Of a DNA stretch of 64,000 nt, positions 1 through 9,120 are shown in pieces; position 1 is the stretch's first letter, and each line of letters opens with the position of its first letter. The notes below the pieces were generated by a model. That model made no database searches. It had not been told where the DNA came from and saw only the letters and a program-made list of their open reading frames with translations. The position numbers and the translations under genes are program-made. The DNA comes from Caballeronia mineralivorans PML1(12) (GTDB lineage Bacteria; Pseudomonadota; Gammaproteobacteria; Burkholderiales; Burkholderiaceae): positions 1-64,000 of the forward strand of contig NZ_AEJF01000075.1 in the NCBI RefSeq assembly GCF_001028175.1. The letters are read 5' to 3'.

Positions 1-643
1 GGCGTATTGAATAAAATCACCCTACCCGGCCAACTTGCCACGTACGGTATCGTCAATCGATGCCTTGAAGGGGAAGGCTATTAGTCGAATCGAATATAGG
101 GGAAAGAACAAACGAATCACTGCTTTGAGCCACGCCAAGTGGCCTCTGCGGGTCGGCTGCGGAAGTGTGGCATCGGTCCGTCGGCCATTAGAAAGCTTCC
201 CCTGCCGCCCTGGAATTCGTCTGCTACACTGAACCAAGAAGCAGACCTATTGGGCGCTCGGTTTGACCCTTATGGCGGCGGCTAAGTTGCGAATCAACGC
301 GACTCCGCCAAGACTTCAACTCCCGCACACTCGATACAGAATTCGGCCTTTAGAGAGAAGGGCTTCACGGCCACGCTGCTGCTCGCATCGGGTTATCGAG
401 ACGATTCCGACCCCTTTGCCAACGCTCCGAAGTCACGCCTGCCGATGAAGCGGCAGTTCACATTCCTTCGAATAACGAGACTCAGTAGGCAGTTCACGAA
501 CTCTTTAGCTAGGGATTCGCTATGAAACGGTTAGCCGACTCAATGATGTCGACGTTTTTTCTGTTCATGGACCTGGCGCCACAATCGCGCGCTCAAGCAT
601 CTGTCCTTTGTCGCTGGGCGCGAGATAGTGCGGAGGTGTCGTC
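1..643. other. Intergenic stretch without a supported gene
   Basis: Short open frames exist on both strands, but none has a convincing ribosome binding site together with a protein-like composition. The last 100 bases are the leader of the aldo/keto reductase gene that starts at 644. The left edge may hold the end of something outside the window, but nothing is recognisable. Confidence 0.5.
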
Positions 644-1582
644 ATGACTGATCCTTCCGATTTTCGGAGCAGAAGGATAGTGCTTAATCACGGCGGCGGC
701 CGTATGCCCGCGCTCGGATTTGGCACGCTGATCCCCGATGCAGCTACGACCACCCGCTCTACCAGAGACGCGCTGGAAGCCGGATATCGACACTTCGATT
801 GCGCCGAGCGATATCGCAACGAGCGTGAGGTGGGCGAGGCCCTGCGGGTAGGGCTTGCTGCTGGAGGAATCGCGCGCGAAGACATCTTTGTGACCACAAA
901 ATTGTGGAACTCCAATCATCGGCCCGAGCGTGTCGAACCGGCTCTCGAGGCGAGTCTTGGCAGGCTCGGGCCCGACTATCTGGATCTCTATCTCATTCAC
1001 ACTCCGTTTGCGTTTCAGCCAGGGGATGAGCAGGATCCGCGCGATGAAAACGGCGATGTCATCTACGATAAAGGCGTGACTTTGCTCGACACGTGGAAGG
1101 CGATGGAAAATCTCGTCGACCATGGAAGATGCCGCGCCATCGGACTGTCTGACATCAGCTTGAACGAATTGCGGCCCCTCTACGAATCGGCACGAATCAA
1201 GCCGGCCGTGGTGCAGGTCGAAGCACATCCGTATCTTCCGGAAACGGAACTTCTGGAATTCTGCAAGGAGAAAGGGGTAGTGTTTTTGGCCTTTGCGCCA
1301 TTGGGTCACGGAATAAGGCCGGGGCCGCTTGAGGACCCGGTCATTTCCCAGATTGCCGGGCGAATTGGAAAGACGCCAGCGCAGGTACTGCTTGCTTGGG
1401 CGGTGCAGCGTGGCGGGGCTTTGCTTACCACCCCCAAGACTGCGGCCCGCGCGCGAGAAAATTTCGACATCTCTGCGCTTCCAGCAGACGCGTTTGACGA
1501 CATCAATCGGATTCAGACCAGGCAGAGGTTCAACGAAGTCGTCAAGACTGGCAGCCCGGGCTTCATCCCGCAAAGTAAATGA
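644..1582 (+). CDS. Aldo/keto reductase family oxidoreductase
   Basis: This 312-residue protein has the normal length of a cytoplasmic NADPH-dependent aldo/keto reductase, a TIM-barrel enzyme that reduces aldehydes or ketones to alcohols. The family's catalytic tetrad is visible: Asp52 and Tyr57 in FDCAERY, Lys86 in TTKLW, and His119 in YLIHT. The GxRxIGLSD-type strand around residues 155-170 and the late nicotinamide-binding segment TTPKTA also fit. The ATG at 644 follows a GGAGGTG-like purine stretch. A small SnoaL-like gene begins about 30 bases downstream, so the two are probably co-transcribed. The physiological substrate cannot be read from the sequence. Confidence 0.93.
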   Translation: MTDPSDFRSRRIVLNHGGGRMPALGFGTLIPDAATTTRSTRDALEAGYRHFDCAERYRNEREVGEALRVGLAAGGIAREDIFVTTKLWNSNHRPERVEPALEASLGRLGPDYLDLYLIHTPFAFQPGDEQDPRDENGDVIYDKGVTLLDTWKAMENLVDHGRCRAIGLSDISLNELRPLYESARIKPAVVQVEAHPYLPETELLEFCKEKGVVFLAFAPLGHGIRPGPLEDPVISQIAGRIGKTPAQVLLAWAVQRGGALLTTPKTAARARENFDISALPADAFDDINRIQTRQRFNEVVKTGSPGFIPQSK

Positions 1583-1615
1583 TAGTGAAACGTGGACCGC
1601 GGTCGGAGGCAGCCG

Positions 1616-1999
1616 ATGCATGAGGAAAAAATACGTGAAGCCCTGAATGCGCACTGGAACGCGTCGGCAGCCGGCGATCTCGACGCGGAACACGATATTT
1701 ACGATGACGATGCCGTCTGTGATTATCCTCAATCAGGTGAACGAATCCTCGGGCGGATCAATTTGCAGGCATTGCGGAGTCATCATCCAGATAAGCCATC
1801 GGGTTTCGACGTCAGGCGAATTCAAGGAGAAGGTAATCTCTGGATCACGGAATACACTATCGCCTATCAGGGGCGAGCGGCATACGTGGTGAGCATCATG
1901 GAGTTCTGCAACGGTAAGGTCGTTCACGAGACCCAGTATTTTTCGGATCCCTTTGAAGCACCGGGTTGGCGGAATCGATGGGTGGAGCAGATCGCGTGA
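1616..1999 (+). CDS. SnoaL-like / NTF2-fold small protein
   Basis: This 127-residue protein begins with the helix typical of NTF2-fold proteins (EEKIREALNAHWNAS) and continues with DAEHDIYDDDAVCDYPQSGE and a closing ETQYFSDPFEAPGWR segment. These match the SnoaL-like family of small cone-shaped domains found as ester cyclases, isomerases or proteins of unknown role. I chose the ATG at 1616 because GGAGG lies a few bases upstream; a GTG at 1592 would add eight unlikely residues. It directly follows the aldo/keto reductase on the same strand, so a shared job on a small organic substrate is plausible. The exact reaction is unknown. Confidence 0.85.
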   Translation: MHEEKIREALNAHWNASAAGDLDAEHDIYDDDAVCDYPQSGERILGRINLQALRSHHPDKPSGFDVRRIQGEGNLWITEYTIAYQGRAAYVVSIMEFCNGKVVHETQYFSDPFEAPGWRNRWVEQIA

Positions 2000-2420
2000 C
2001 GTCGCGTTGCGGGCGCCCCGTGTCCACCGTCCGGTGAGAGTCGAGAAAACTCATCCGCTTTTCTTGTCAGCGGACATTCGTAGCAGCGCAACCACGAGGT
2101 ATCCCGAACGACCGCAATGGCCGAACTTCGGGCGTTCGCCTCGACAAGACGATTGTCTCTTCATGACCCCGACCTTGCCTTTCGGGATCGGCTTATATCG
2201 ACCCGAATGAGCTAGCCCACCTCCTTGCCGCGACACACCAGATTTTCCCGTCGCCACTGACCACGCGGCTGCCTACCGCGCACATATAGCCAGGATCGCA
2301 AGAACCCATACATACGGGCGGTTTATCTCCGCAGCAATAGATTTGATCTATTTTTTACGCACGTTCCGCTATCGTTCGAGGTTGAAGTGGGAGTGTGTCG
2401 TATACGTTGCTGGAGATAGC
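2000..2420. other. Intergenic stretch, nothing recognised
   Basis: About 420 bases separate the SnoaL-like gene from the next coding region. Short frames on both strands look like noise. The last 60 bases probably hold the promoter of the gene starting at 2421. No hairpin or repeat stood out. Confidence 0.4.
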
Positions 2421-2792
2421 ATGTTCGAATTAGGAAAAGAGTATTCACGCGAATACATTCACGCGGTATGCGGGGGCAATAAACAAGCGTTTTTACCGGC
2501 TAGCAAAGGAAAAATCGTAGCCGCTTGCCTGCGGCCAGATCTGAATCCTCAAGCGCCTGACGTGATCATCTGCAACAGTAGCAGCTCGGCCCGGGCAGCG
2601 GGAAGAACGCTTGCAAGGCAGGGCGGCTCCATCCCTGTGTTCATCGAGCAGGCGACGGATCGCCTGCGATACGCAGGTGACTACGCTGTCGCTGAATCGC
2701 TGACTGCGCCTCTGGATTGTGAGCCTTATGCCCGGAATACCGGTTTCACCATCCGGCAGATATCGCGGGTCATCAAGCTCAAGCGCTGTTAG
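2421..2792 (+). CDS. Small single-domain protein of unknown function
   Basis: This 123-residue protein starts at the ATG at 2421, preceded by GGAG five bases upstream; the longer frame from 2343 lacks such a signal. It has no signal peptide or membrane segment. Its pattern is a start of FELGKEYSREYIHAVCGG, then IVAACLRPDLNPQAPDVII, then IPVFIEQ and YAGDYAV. It resembles a widespread family of small proteins with R-x-x-I-x-x-x-x-G-G, LNP-x-AP and IPVF blocks (possibly DUF6697), which also occurs as a domain next to HNH nucleases. That resemblance is from memory and is not secure. No catalytic residues can be assigned, and the neighbours give no hint of function. Confidence 0.65.
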   Translation: MFELGKEYSREYIHAVCGGNKQAFLPASKGKIVAACLRPDLNPQAPDVIICNSSSSARAAGRTLARQGGSIPVFIEQATDRLRYAGDYAVAESLTAPLDCEPYARNTGFTIRQISRVIKLKRC

Positions 2793-2920
2793 CCCGCAGC
2801 CCTGTGGAGCGCATGTGCCCCCGCCCATGAAAGGTTTCATCCCACGACCTGGACATTGAGCCGGGGGCAACTTTATTATTCGCTGGACGCGTACTACTCT
2901 GTATATGAGGAACACAAAGG

Positions 2921-3733
2921 ATGCGGACCCGCCGCATAACTCTGAGCCCTCAAAAACGAATGCACATGCCATACCTGGGAATCGGTCTTCACGTAATTGT
3001 TGCGATCTACTTTGCCGTGCATGCGGTACGTAGCCGCCAGAACATATACTGGCTTTTGCTTTTGTTTGCTTTCCCGATGCTGGGAAGCCTCGTGTATTTC
3101 TTCGCCATCTACCTGCCAAGCCTGCGCCAGTCGCGCGGCGCGCACGTGGCCACGCGGGCCATCTCTCAACTGGTCGACCCTAATCGTGCGATACGCGAGG
3201 CGCGCTCCGACTTCGACCGCGCGCCCACCGTGGAGCACCGCATGCGCCTGGGTGCAGCGTTGCTTGCGGCCGGCAACGCCGGCGAAGCGCTCGAGCACTA
3301 TCAGGCCGCTGCGAACGGCCCCTTCGCCACTGACCCAGCGCTGCTGCTCGGCCTGGCACAGGCACAGTTCGCTGTTGGTCAACACGCCGCAGCCGACGCT
3401 ACCTTGTCCAGCCTGTTTGCTGCCAACCCGCGGGCGCGTCAGCAGCCCGAACCGGCCTTGCTCTATGCGCGCACCCTGGCCGCGCTTAAGGCGCCCGGAA
3501 CGCAAGCGGCCTTCGAGCAGGCCCTGGCGTGCGCCAGCGACGCCGCACCCCGGTGCTTGTTCGCAGACTGGCTGGCCGGGCAAACGGATGAAGCAGATCA
3601 CCGACGGGCCAGCAGCTTGTATGCGGAAATTGCTCACGATGCCAAACACTGGCCGCGTCACGCCAGGGAACACAACCGGGAATGGCTGCAGCGCGCGAAC
3701 GCGGCGCTGGCCACGGCATCGTCACGTCGATAA
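2921..3733 (+). CDS. Membrane-anchored tetratricopeptide repeat protein
   Basis: This 270-residue protein has two close hydrophobic segments near its N-terminus (about residues 18-33 and 40-62). The arrangement resembles the short PLDc_N membrane domain of cardiolipin synthases. Helical repeat pairs typical of tetratricopeptide domains follow (AALLAAGNAGEALEHYQAA, LAQAQFAVGQHAAADATL). The C-terminal two thirds probably sit in the cytoplasm or periplasm as a protein-binding scaffold. The start may be 2921 (GAGG upstream) or the ATGs at 2960 or 2966, which begin right before the first membrane segment. It has no close partner on the same strand. Function is unknown beyond the scaffold inference. 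Confidence 0.8.
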   Translation: MRTRRITLSPQKRMHMPYLGIGLHVIVAIYFAVHAVRSRQNIYWLLLLFAFPMLGSLVYFFAIYLPSLRQSRGAHVATRAISQLVDPNRAIREARSDFDRAPTVEHRMRLGAALLAAGNAGEALEHYQAAANGPFATDPALLLGLAQAQFAVGQHAAADATLSSLFAANPRARQQPEPALLYARTLAALKAPGTQAAFEQALACASDAAPRCLFADWLAGQTDEADHRRASSLYAEIAHDAKHWPRHAREHNREWLQRANAALATASSRR

Positions 3734-3871
3734 ACGGCGGTTAAGACCCGCCATGCTCAGTTGGCGAATGGGCAAGTATCAGGTGACGACGCAGCGCGCT
3801 TTCGGCATGCTCCGCTCGTTGGAGGGCATAATCTTCAAAGGCAAAATCGTGCCGATATCGAGGAGAAACAC

Positions 3872-4264
3872 ATGAGCTACCCAGGTCCGGTCGAGTACGA
3901 CCAAGGCGCGCCCGCGGTCCGCGCGGTATACGACGATATTATGCACACCCGCCAAGTGGACGACGTCAACAACTTCTGGAAATTCATCGCGAATCACCTT
4001 CCAACGCTTGCGCGCACGTGGCATAGCCTCAAGGACATCATGGCGCCGGGAGCACTGGATCCGCTGGTCAAGGAACTGCTCTACGTTGCGGTCAGCGTAA
4101 CCAACAACTGCGCATATTGTGTGGCGAGTCATACGGCGGCCGCCCGTCGCGCAGGCATGACCGACGAGATGTTCGGGGAATTGCTTGCCGTCGTCGGCAT
4201 GGCGAACGAGACCAACCGGCTTGCAGTTGGATATCGCGTGCCCATAGACCCCGCATTCGAATAA
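3872..4264 (+). CDS. Carboxymuconolactone decarboxylase / AhpD-like protein
   Basis: This 130-residue protein has the AhpD-type redox motif Cys80-Ala-Tyr-Cys83 followed by His87 (CAYCVASH) within the all-helical carboxymuconolactone decarboxylase fold. With a CxxC-x3-H motif, proteins of this family usually act as alkylhydroperoxidase-like disulfide reductases rather than decarboxylases. The start at 3872 is set by AGGAG six bases upstream; the 37 residues of open frame before it are unlikely to be translated. It precedes a methyltransferase by only 37 bases, so the two may share a transcript. The physiological electron donor cannot be told from the sequence. Confidence 0.9.
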   Translation: MSYPGPVEYDQGAPAVRAVYDDIMHTRQVDDVNNFWKFIANHLPTLARTWHSLKDIMAPGALDPLVKELLYVAVSVTNNCAYCVASHTAAARRAGMTDEMFGELLAVVGMANETNRLAVGYRVPIDPAFE

Positions 4265-4301
4265 AATCGATGAGACAACTCCCTTAGCCGCAGGCTGAAG
4301 A

Positions 4302-5258
4302 ATGAAAAAAACCCCTGAATCCCAAGCCTCAGACACTAGTCACAATCCACTGATATCTCACGGCGCCGACTCACAAAATGGCTGGGAAGATCGGCTGCAG
4401 GCTATCAAGGCACGGTTGCGCAAGGCAGGCGATCTTCCGGGTGCAACCGTTGACCAGCAAGTCAGCTTGCTGGAGCAGTTATCTGCTTTCGAACTCGGCC
4501 GGTTCCTGCTTGAGAATCGTGGTCTGAATGCGTACTGGACGCACCAGTTGGTGACCTACCGTCAAGGTGCCGAACCGGCGGGCTCACTATCCCCGCTCGA
4601 GGTCCGGATTTTCGAGAAGTTGCCCGCCGTACTGGCAACCCGGGAACGTTTCGGGATCTTCCGTCAACAGTTACAAACCTTGCTCAAACCGGGGCTTGCA
4701 CTGGCATCGATTCCCTGTGGGTTGATGGGTGAATTACTGCTGCTCGACTATGACGGGCAGTCCGATATCACCTTGACAGGCATCGACCTCGATCAAGAGG
4801 CGTTGAATGGCGCCCTGGCGCTGGCGAAAGAACACGGGCTAGCCGATCGCTTGTCGCTGCGCTGCGAGGACGCCTGGATTTCTGGACCAGAAGGGGAGTT
4901 CGACGTACTCGCGAGCAACGGTCTAAATATCTACGAACCGGACAATGCTCGCGTAAAAGCGCTGTATCGCTCGTTCTTCAACGCGCTGAAACCGGGAGGC
5001 ACGCTGGTCGCGAGCTTCCTGACACCACCGCCGGCTCTGTCCGAAGAGTCTCCGTGGAATCTGACAGAAGTCGACCATGAGTCGCTGGCGCTTCAGCACC
5101 TGATGTTTGTACGCATCATTGAAGCGAAATGGAGCGCCTTCCGTACGCACGGGCAAACCATGGCGCAACTCGAGGAAGCGGGTTTTGTCGATATCAGGTT
5201 TATCAATGACCGCGCGCGTATGTTCCCAACCGTTGTCGCTCAAAAGCCGATGCGATAA
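4302..5258 (+). CDS. Class I SAM-dependent methyltransferase
   Basis: This 318-residue cytoplasmic protein has a helical N-terminal third and a Rossmann-type methyltransferase core from about residue 125. The core shows a glycine-containing SAM loop (SIPCGLMGELL), an acidic strand end (GIDLDQEAL), and an aspartate-containing strand with a following FNALKPGG turn, which is the usual post-IV motif. Substrate is unknown. It runs convergently into the sensor kinase gene, whose stop lies nine bases downstream, so the two transcripts must terminate in or past each other. The N-terminus is rich in Ser, Thr and Gln and may be disordered. Confidence 0.85.
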   Translation: MKKTPESQASDTSHNPLISHGADSQNGWEDRLQAIKARLRKAGDLPGATVDQQVSLLEQLSAFELGRFLLENRGLNAYWTHQLVTYRQGAEPAGSLSPLEVRIFEKLPAVLATRERFGIFRQQLQTLLKPGLALASIPCGLMGELLLLDYDGQSDITLTGIDLDQEALNGALALAKEHGLADRLSLRCEDAWISGPEGEFDVLASNGLNIYEPDNARVKALYRSFFNALKPGGTLVASFLTPPPALSEESPWNLTEVDHESLALQHLMFVRIIEAKWSAFRTHGQTMAQLEEAGFVDIRFINDRARMFPTVVAQKPMR

Positions 5259-5267
5259 ATACCGGAT

Positions 5268-6662
5268 TCAGGCGAGGCGCGGAAAATACAGTGCGAAGGT
5301 CGTGTTGTCGCGTTGGCTCATGACGTCGACTTTACCCCGATGCGATTCCATGATGGATTTCACAATCGCGAGGCCCAGGCCCGTGTTTTTTGCTGACCCC
5401 TGTCTCGACGCATTGACCCGATAAAACCGATCGAAGATCTTCTCGACGTGCTCAGGTGGAATAGGCTGGCCCTTGTTCGTGACCTCGACGACTACGTATC
5501 CTTCCGACTGGTAAGTGCGCAGTTCGACGTCGGATCCCACGGCGGCATGGTCGAGCGCATTCGACACCAAGTTGCTGACTGCCCGCCGAAACATCAGCGG
5601 GTCCGCCAGGATCCTGGTATTCCCATTGATGACGAAGTGGACGCCCGCTCCCTCTGCGATGCCTTGAAAATACGAGGTCAACCTGGCGAGTTCAAATTGG
5701 CAGTCGACTTCGCTCAGCTTCAGGTGCTGCTTCGAATTGTCCGTCCGCGCGAGAAACAACATGTTCTCGATCATGCGCTGCAGGCGTTCGCACTCTTCAA
5801 TATTGGACTCGATGAGAATCTCGTAGTCTTCAGTCGTCCGCGTGCGCGATAGCGTAACCTGCGATGAACTGATCACGTTCGCTAGCGGCGTTCGCATATC
5901 GTGCGCGAGATCGGACGAAAACTGCGAAAGGCGCAGAAACGCCCGCTCCAGACGATCAAGCATGCGGTTGACCGATGTGGCAATCTCCTGCAGTTCGACC
6001 GGACCGGCGGCTATATCGAGCCGCTCGTTCAAGCGATGCGCTTCGATGCTGGACGTCTGGTGGCCAATGGTCTTGACGGGTGAAAGACCCTGCCTGGCTA
6101 TGGCATAACCCAGGGCACCCATCAGAATCGCACCGGCCGCTATCGCAAGCCAGACGTCTTCCTGATAGCTTCTGAGCAGCGAGTGCCGCTCGCTTGCTAC
6201 ATGTGCCAGCACGATGCGAATGGTTTCTCCCGATGGCAAGGTTTCGTCAGCATAGATGCAGCGAGACGATCCGATGGTCGGGGGATTACATGAATACGCC
6301 GCGTGTTGATAGTGACGCCCCGGCCCGACAGAGTTCAGCTTGCGGGCAGGCGTGATGGAGTGCTCCACCAGCATATCGCCGCGCTTGTCGGAGAGGGCGA
6401 GAAATACTGCGGGGTGCGACTGCAGGACTTCGTGGAACACGGCGCTGTGTTGAACCACCGCTTGTGTTGAACCGAAGTCGCGAGCCTGTTGCAGGAACTG
6501 ATCAAGCTTCTCAGCGATCTCCATGTCGTCGCGTCGTTGCAGTTCGAGCGCCAGAGCGTTGTACAAGAATCCGCCTACCAGCGCGAACGCCAGCAGGGCG
6601 ACGATCGAAAATGCGACTGTCAGACGCTTGAGCAGCGAATAGGGCTTGGCGACGGCAGTCAC
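5268..6662 (-). CDS. Heavy-metal-type sensor histidine kinase (CusS/IrlS-like)
   Basis: This 464-residue inner-membrane kinase has a first membrane helix at about residues 15-35, a periplasmic sensor of about 135 residues, a second membrane helix at about 171-190 and a HAMP linker. The dimerisation box follows, with the phosphoacceptor His254 in [13 protein letters not shown]. The ATP-binding domain has an N box near LVSNALDHA and a G box NTGLGLAIV. The family senses periplasmic copper, silver, zinc or cadmium and phosphorylates the partner regulator. The GTG start overlaps the response-regulator stop by four bases, so the two are translationally coupled. Its divergent neighbour is a metal RND pump, which fits the role. 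Confidence 0.93.
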   Translation of the reverse strand: MTAVAKPYSLLKRLTVAFSIVALLAFALVGGFLYNALALELQRRDDMEIAEKLDQFLQQARDFGSTQAVVQHSAVFHEVLQSHPAVFLALSDKRGDMLVEHSITPARKLNSVGPGRHYQHAAYSCNPPTIGSSRCIYADETLPSGETIRIVLAHVASERHSLLRSYQEDVWLAIAAGAILMGALGYAIARQGLSPVKTIGHQTSSIEAHRLNERLDIAAGPVELQEIATSVNRMLDRLERAFLRLSQFSSDLAHDMRTPLANVISSSQVTLSRTRTTEDYEILIESNIEECERLQRMIENMLFLARTDNSKQHLKLSEVDCQFELARLTSYFQGIAEGAGVHFVINGNTRILADPLMFRRAVSNLVSNALDHAAVGSDVELRTYQSEGYVVVEVTNKGQPIPPEHVEKIFDRFYRVNASRQGSAKNTGLGLAIVKSIMESHRGKVDVMSQRDNTTFALYFPRLA

Positions 6663-7330
6663 GACCGGTCCTCGAGGACATAACCCATGCCTCGAACGGT
6701 ATGCAGCAATTTCTTCTCGAAGCCGTTGTCAATTTTCGCGCGCAGCCGCTTGACGGCGACGTCAACCACATTCGTGTCGCTGTCGAAGTTCATGTCCCAG
6801 ATCTGGGAAGTCACGAACGTTCGTGTCAGCACCTCGCCCTGCCGCTCGGCAAGGAGTTGCAACAGAGCGAATTCCTGCGCGGTGAGATCGATGCGAGCGT
6901 TTGCGCGCCGGCTCCTTCGCCTGACCAGATCGACTTCGAGATCCCCTACGGTCAGGACATCGCGTGTCGCACGCGGTGCCCGGCGAATGAGCGAGCGAAT
7001 CCGCGCGAGAAATTCGACGTAAGCAAACGGTTTGGACAGGTAGTCGTCTGCGCCCAATTCGAAGCCGGCGACCTTGTCGTCGACCGTGTCTCGTGCGGTG
7101 AGCAATAGCACCGGCGTGTTTTTCGTCATCCGCAAGCGCTTGAGCACCTCGAGCCCGCTCAGTTCCGGGAGCATCACGTCGAGCACGATCAGATCGAACT
7201 CTTCATGTAGCGCCAGGAAGAGGCCGTCTTTTCCATCCGCGGCGGTATCGACAGTGAAACTTGCTTCCGTCAGCCCTTTTCGAAGATAGGACGACATCTT
7301 CGGCTCGTCCTCGATGATCAGTATCCGCAT
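6659..7330 (-). CDS. OmpR-family heavy-metal response regulator (CusR/IrlR-like)
   Basis: This 223-residue protein has a receiver domain (acidic pocket in IIEDEP, phosphorylated Asp51 in VLDVMLP, Lys100 in LSKPF) and a winged-helix DNA-binding domain ending in VRGMGYVL. The start is the ATG at 7330, because [10 protein letters not shown] is the canonical opening; the open frame upstream to 7375 is not expected to be used. It is the first gene of a two-gene operon with the sensor kinase. It lies about 520 bases from the divergent RND operon, and the intergenic region contains inverted and direct repeats that are likely its binding sites. Confidence 0.95.
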   Translation of the reverse strand: MRILIIEDEPKMSSYLRKGLTEASFTVDTAADGKDGLFLALHEEFDLIVLDVMLPELSGLEVLKRLRMTKNTPVLLLTARDTVDDKVAGFELGADDYLSKPFAYVEFLARIRSLIRRAPRATRDVLTVGDLEVDLVRRRSRRANARIDLTAQEFALLQLLAERQGEVLTRTFVTSQIWDMNFDSDTNVVDVAVKRLRAKIDNGFEKKLLHTVRGMGYVLEDRS

Positions 7331-7417
7331 TGCACGTTTAATTTGATGATGGGAAGCCGGTGGGTTCGATCCCAAAGCTACCGCAGGTTAGCTTGACGAT
7401 AAGGGCGCAAAAATGGC

Positions 7418-7437
7418 GACAAAATTACATTTTTGTC
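7418..7437. promoter_or_regulatory. Palindrome resembling a CusR/CopR-type metal box
   Basis: A perfect inverted repeat, GACAAAA-N6-TTTTGTC, lies between the divergent regulator and RND operons, 88 bases upstream of the response-regulator start. The layout resembles the known CusR box, which pairs TGACAA with TTGTCA. It may mediate autoregulation of the two-component genes. The protein that binds it is inferred from position only. Confidence 0.45.
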
Positions 7438-7601
7438 ATGTAGCAGCACCCGGCAAAACAGTCATCCGGTTAGCACGTCGCCGTCATGTTCCAGCTGACA
7501 AGCTAGCGAATCCGATCGTATCAGTTGCGCTTCGCGTTGTCTTTTTGCGGCTTTTTTACAAGCAAATGCGGCTCTGAGGACACGTCCAGGAACCCGCTCT
7601 G

Positions 7602-7666
7602 CAGATGACCGGAATGTCATTTTTCCGCCACGATATGTTCAGTGGTGCGATCCAACAATCGAGACT
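7602..7666 (+). promoter_or_regulatory. RND-operon promoter module, copy A
   Basis: The segment contains GTCA at 7616 and GCCA at 7627, eleven bases apart, the spacing of tandem OmpR-family sites. ATGAC-N6-GTCAT at 7605-7620 is also an inverted repeat. A shared tail follows (GTGCGATCCAA, then AATCGAGACT). A clearly related segment occurs at 13946-14010 ahead of a small lipoprotein gene. The tail may hold the -10 region of the promoter. Confidence 0.5.
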
Positions 7667-7851
7667 CTCAGAGGCCGGCCTCAACGACTTTCGTTCGGGC
7701 CTTAAGCATCCTTAATCGATTGATCAAAGAAAATGAAAAACATTCAGGCTGCAGCAACGTGTATGTTCGTTTGTCCAACCGTGGCGGGTGAGGCAGTGAG
7801 TCCCACCATGTGGCGGCGGATACCGCGGTGGAACCCTTTCGGAGCTGCATC

Positions 7852-9108
7852 ATGCTGATCCGCAAGCGGCTCTATGTATCGATCGGCGCGGCAGGCGCCG
7901 TTATCCTGGGCGGTCTCGCCGTTCATCATGCGCAGTCCTCGCCGGCGCCGAATCCGGCGCTGGCCGCTGCCACCGAGGCAGCGCCGGCGGTGCCCAATGC
8001 AGTGGACGTATCGCGCGAGGCGCTGGGCAATATGAATTTGCACTTTGCCACAGCCGAGCTCCAGCCTCTGGTGCGCACGACGCAGGTCACGGGCGTGGTC
8101 GGCTTCAACGCGAAGCGTCTGGCTCAAGTCAGTTCTCCTTCACGTGGACGTATCGAAGCGATCGACGTGGTCGTCGGACAGCACGTGCACGCGGGCCAAC
8201 GGCTCGCCATCCTGGACGACTTCGATCTCAGTGACGTGCGCAGCCAGGTGGCCGGTGCGCAGGCCGCGGTCGCCGATGCGGCAGCGGCGGCCACCACAGC
8301 CGAGATAGCGTTGTCACGCGGCACCGAACTGCTCGGCATTGGGGCAATGGCCCAGAGCGAACTCGAACGTCGCCGCGCAGCGGTGGCGAGTGCACAGGCC
8401 ACGTTACGCTCGCGCCAGGCGGAGCTGCAAAAATGGCAAGGCATGAGACAACGGCTTCAGCCAACCGGATCGATCGCGAGGAGCGGCGAAAGCAGCGCCG
8501 TTGCCCAACTCAGTCCTCGCGATTCGCTGGGCGCAGTCGTTGCGCCCTTTGACGGTGTCATCAATACGGTGGGCGCCGCACCCGGCGATATTGTGGACAC
8601 GTCTCTGCAGATCTTCACGGTCGCGGACCTCTCCACGGTTTGGATGCAAGCCAACGTCCCCGAGCGTGAACTGAGCGAGATCAAGGAGGGCGACGCGGTC
8701 ACAGTCACCGTGGATGCTTATCCCGGCAAGCAGTTTGCGGGACATGTCGCCTACATTGCCGATCAGGTCGACCCAAACACCGGCACCGTTACCGTACGAG
8801 CCGACGTGCCGAACACCGACGGTGCGCTGCGCGCCAACATGTTCGCGACGGCAAACATTGCCTCGCCGCTCGGCCGCAACGCCGTGCTGGTACCCGATGA
8901 AGCCCTGCAGGATGTGGACGGTAAAACGGCGGTCTTCATTCCTTCCGGTGCCGGCCATTTCACGAAGCAGATCGTTCGCACGGGCATGAGCAGCGACGGG
9001 TTGACCGAAGTTGTCGACGGCTTGGCGGCCGGCACGCGGATCGTGACCGGCGGAAGTTATTGGCTAAAGGCCGATTTCCTTCAGAACGCCATTCCAGACG
9101 AAGGCTGA
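7852..9108 (+). CDS. Heavy-metal RND efflux periplasmic adaptor subunit
   Basis: This 418-residue membrane-fusion protein has an N-terminal hydrophobic anchor or signal (about residues 8-25). A beta-barrel/lipoyl entry follows (SSPSRGRIEAIDVVVGQHVHAGQRLAIL), then an alpha-helical hairpin rich in Ala, Gln and Arg, then the returning lipoyl half (VVAPFDGVINTVGAAPGDIV) and a beta-barrel. It bridges the inner-membrane pump and the outer-membrane channel in CzcCBA/CusCBA systems. The start at 7852 is supported by GGAG seven bases upstream; an in-frame ATG at 7810 is less likely. It is the first gene of a three-gene operon with short spacers. No N-terminal Met- or His-rich metal-binding motif stands out. 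Confidence 0.93.
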   Translation: MLIRKRLYVSIGAAGAVILGGLAVHHAQSSPAPNPALAAATEAAPAVPNAVDVSREALGNMNLHFATAELQPLVRTTQVTGVVGFNAKRLAQVSSPSRGRIEAIDVVVGQHVHAGQRLAILDDFDLSDVRSQVAGAQAAVADAAAAATTAEIALSRGTELLGIGAMAQSELERRRAAVASAQATLRSRQAELQKWQGMRQRLQPTGSIARSGESSAVAQLSPRDSLGAVVAPFDGVINTVGAAPGDIVDTSLQIFTVADLSTVWMQANVPERELSEIKEGDAVTVTVDAYPGKQFAGHVAYIADQVDPNTGTVTVRADVPNTDGALRANMFATANIASPLGRNAVLVPDEALQDVDGKTAVFIPSGAGHFTKQIVRTGMSSDGLTEVVDGLAAGTRIVTGGSYWLKADFLQNAIPDEG

Positions 9109-9120
9109 GAGGCCACTCAC

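Noticed and set aside
593-1732. Long minus-strand open frame over the aldo/keto reductase gene
   Set aside because: It lies antisense to a gene with complete catalytic motifs, has biased composition and matches no family.
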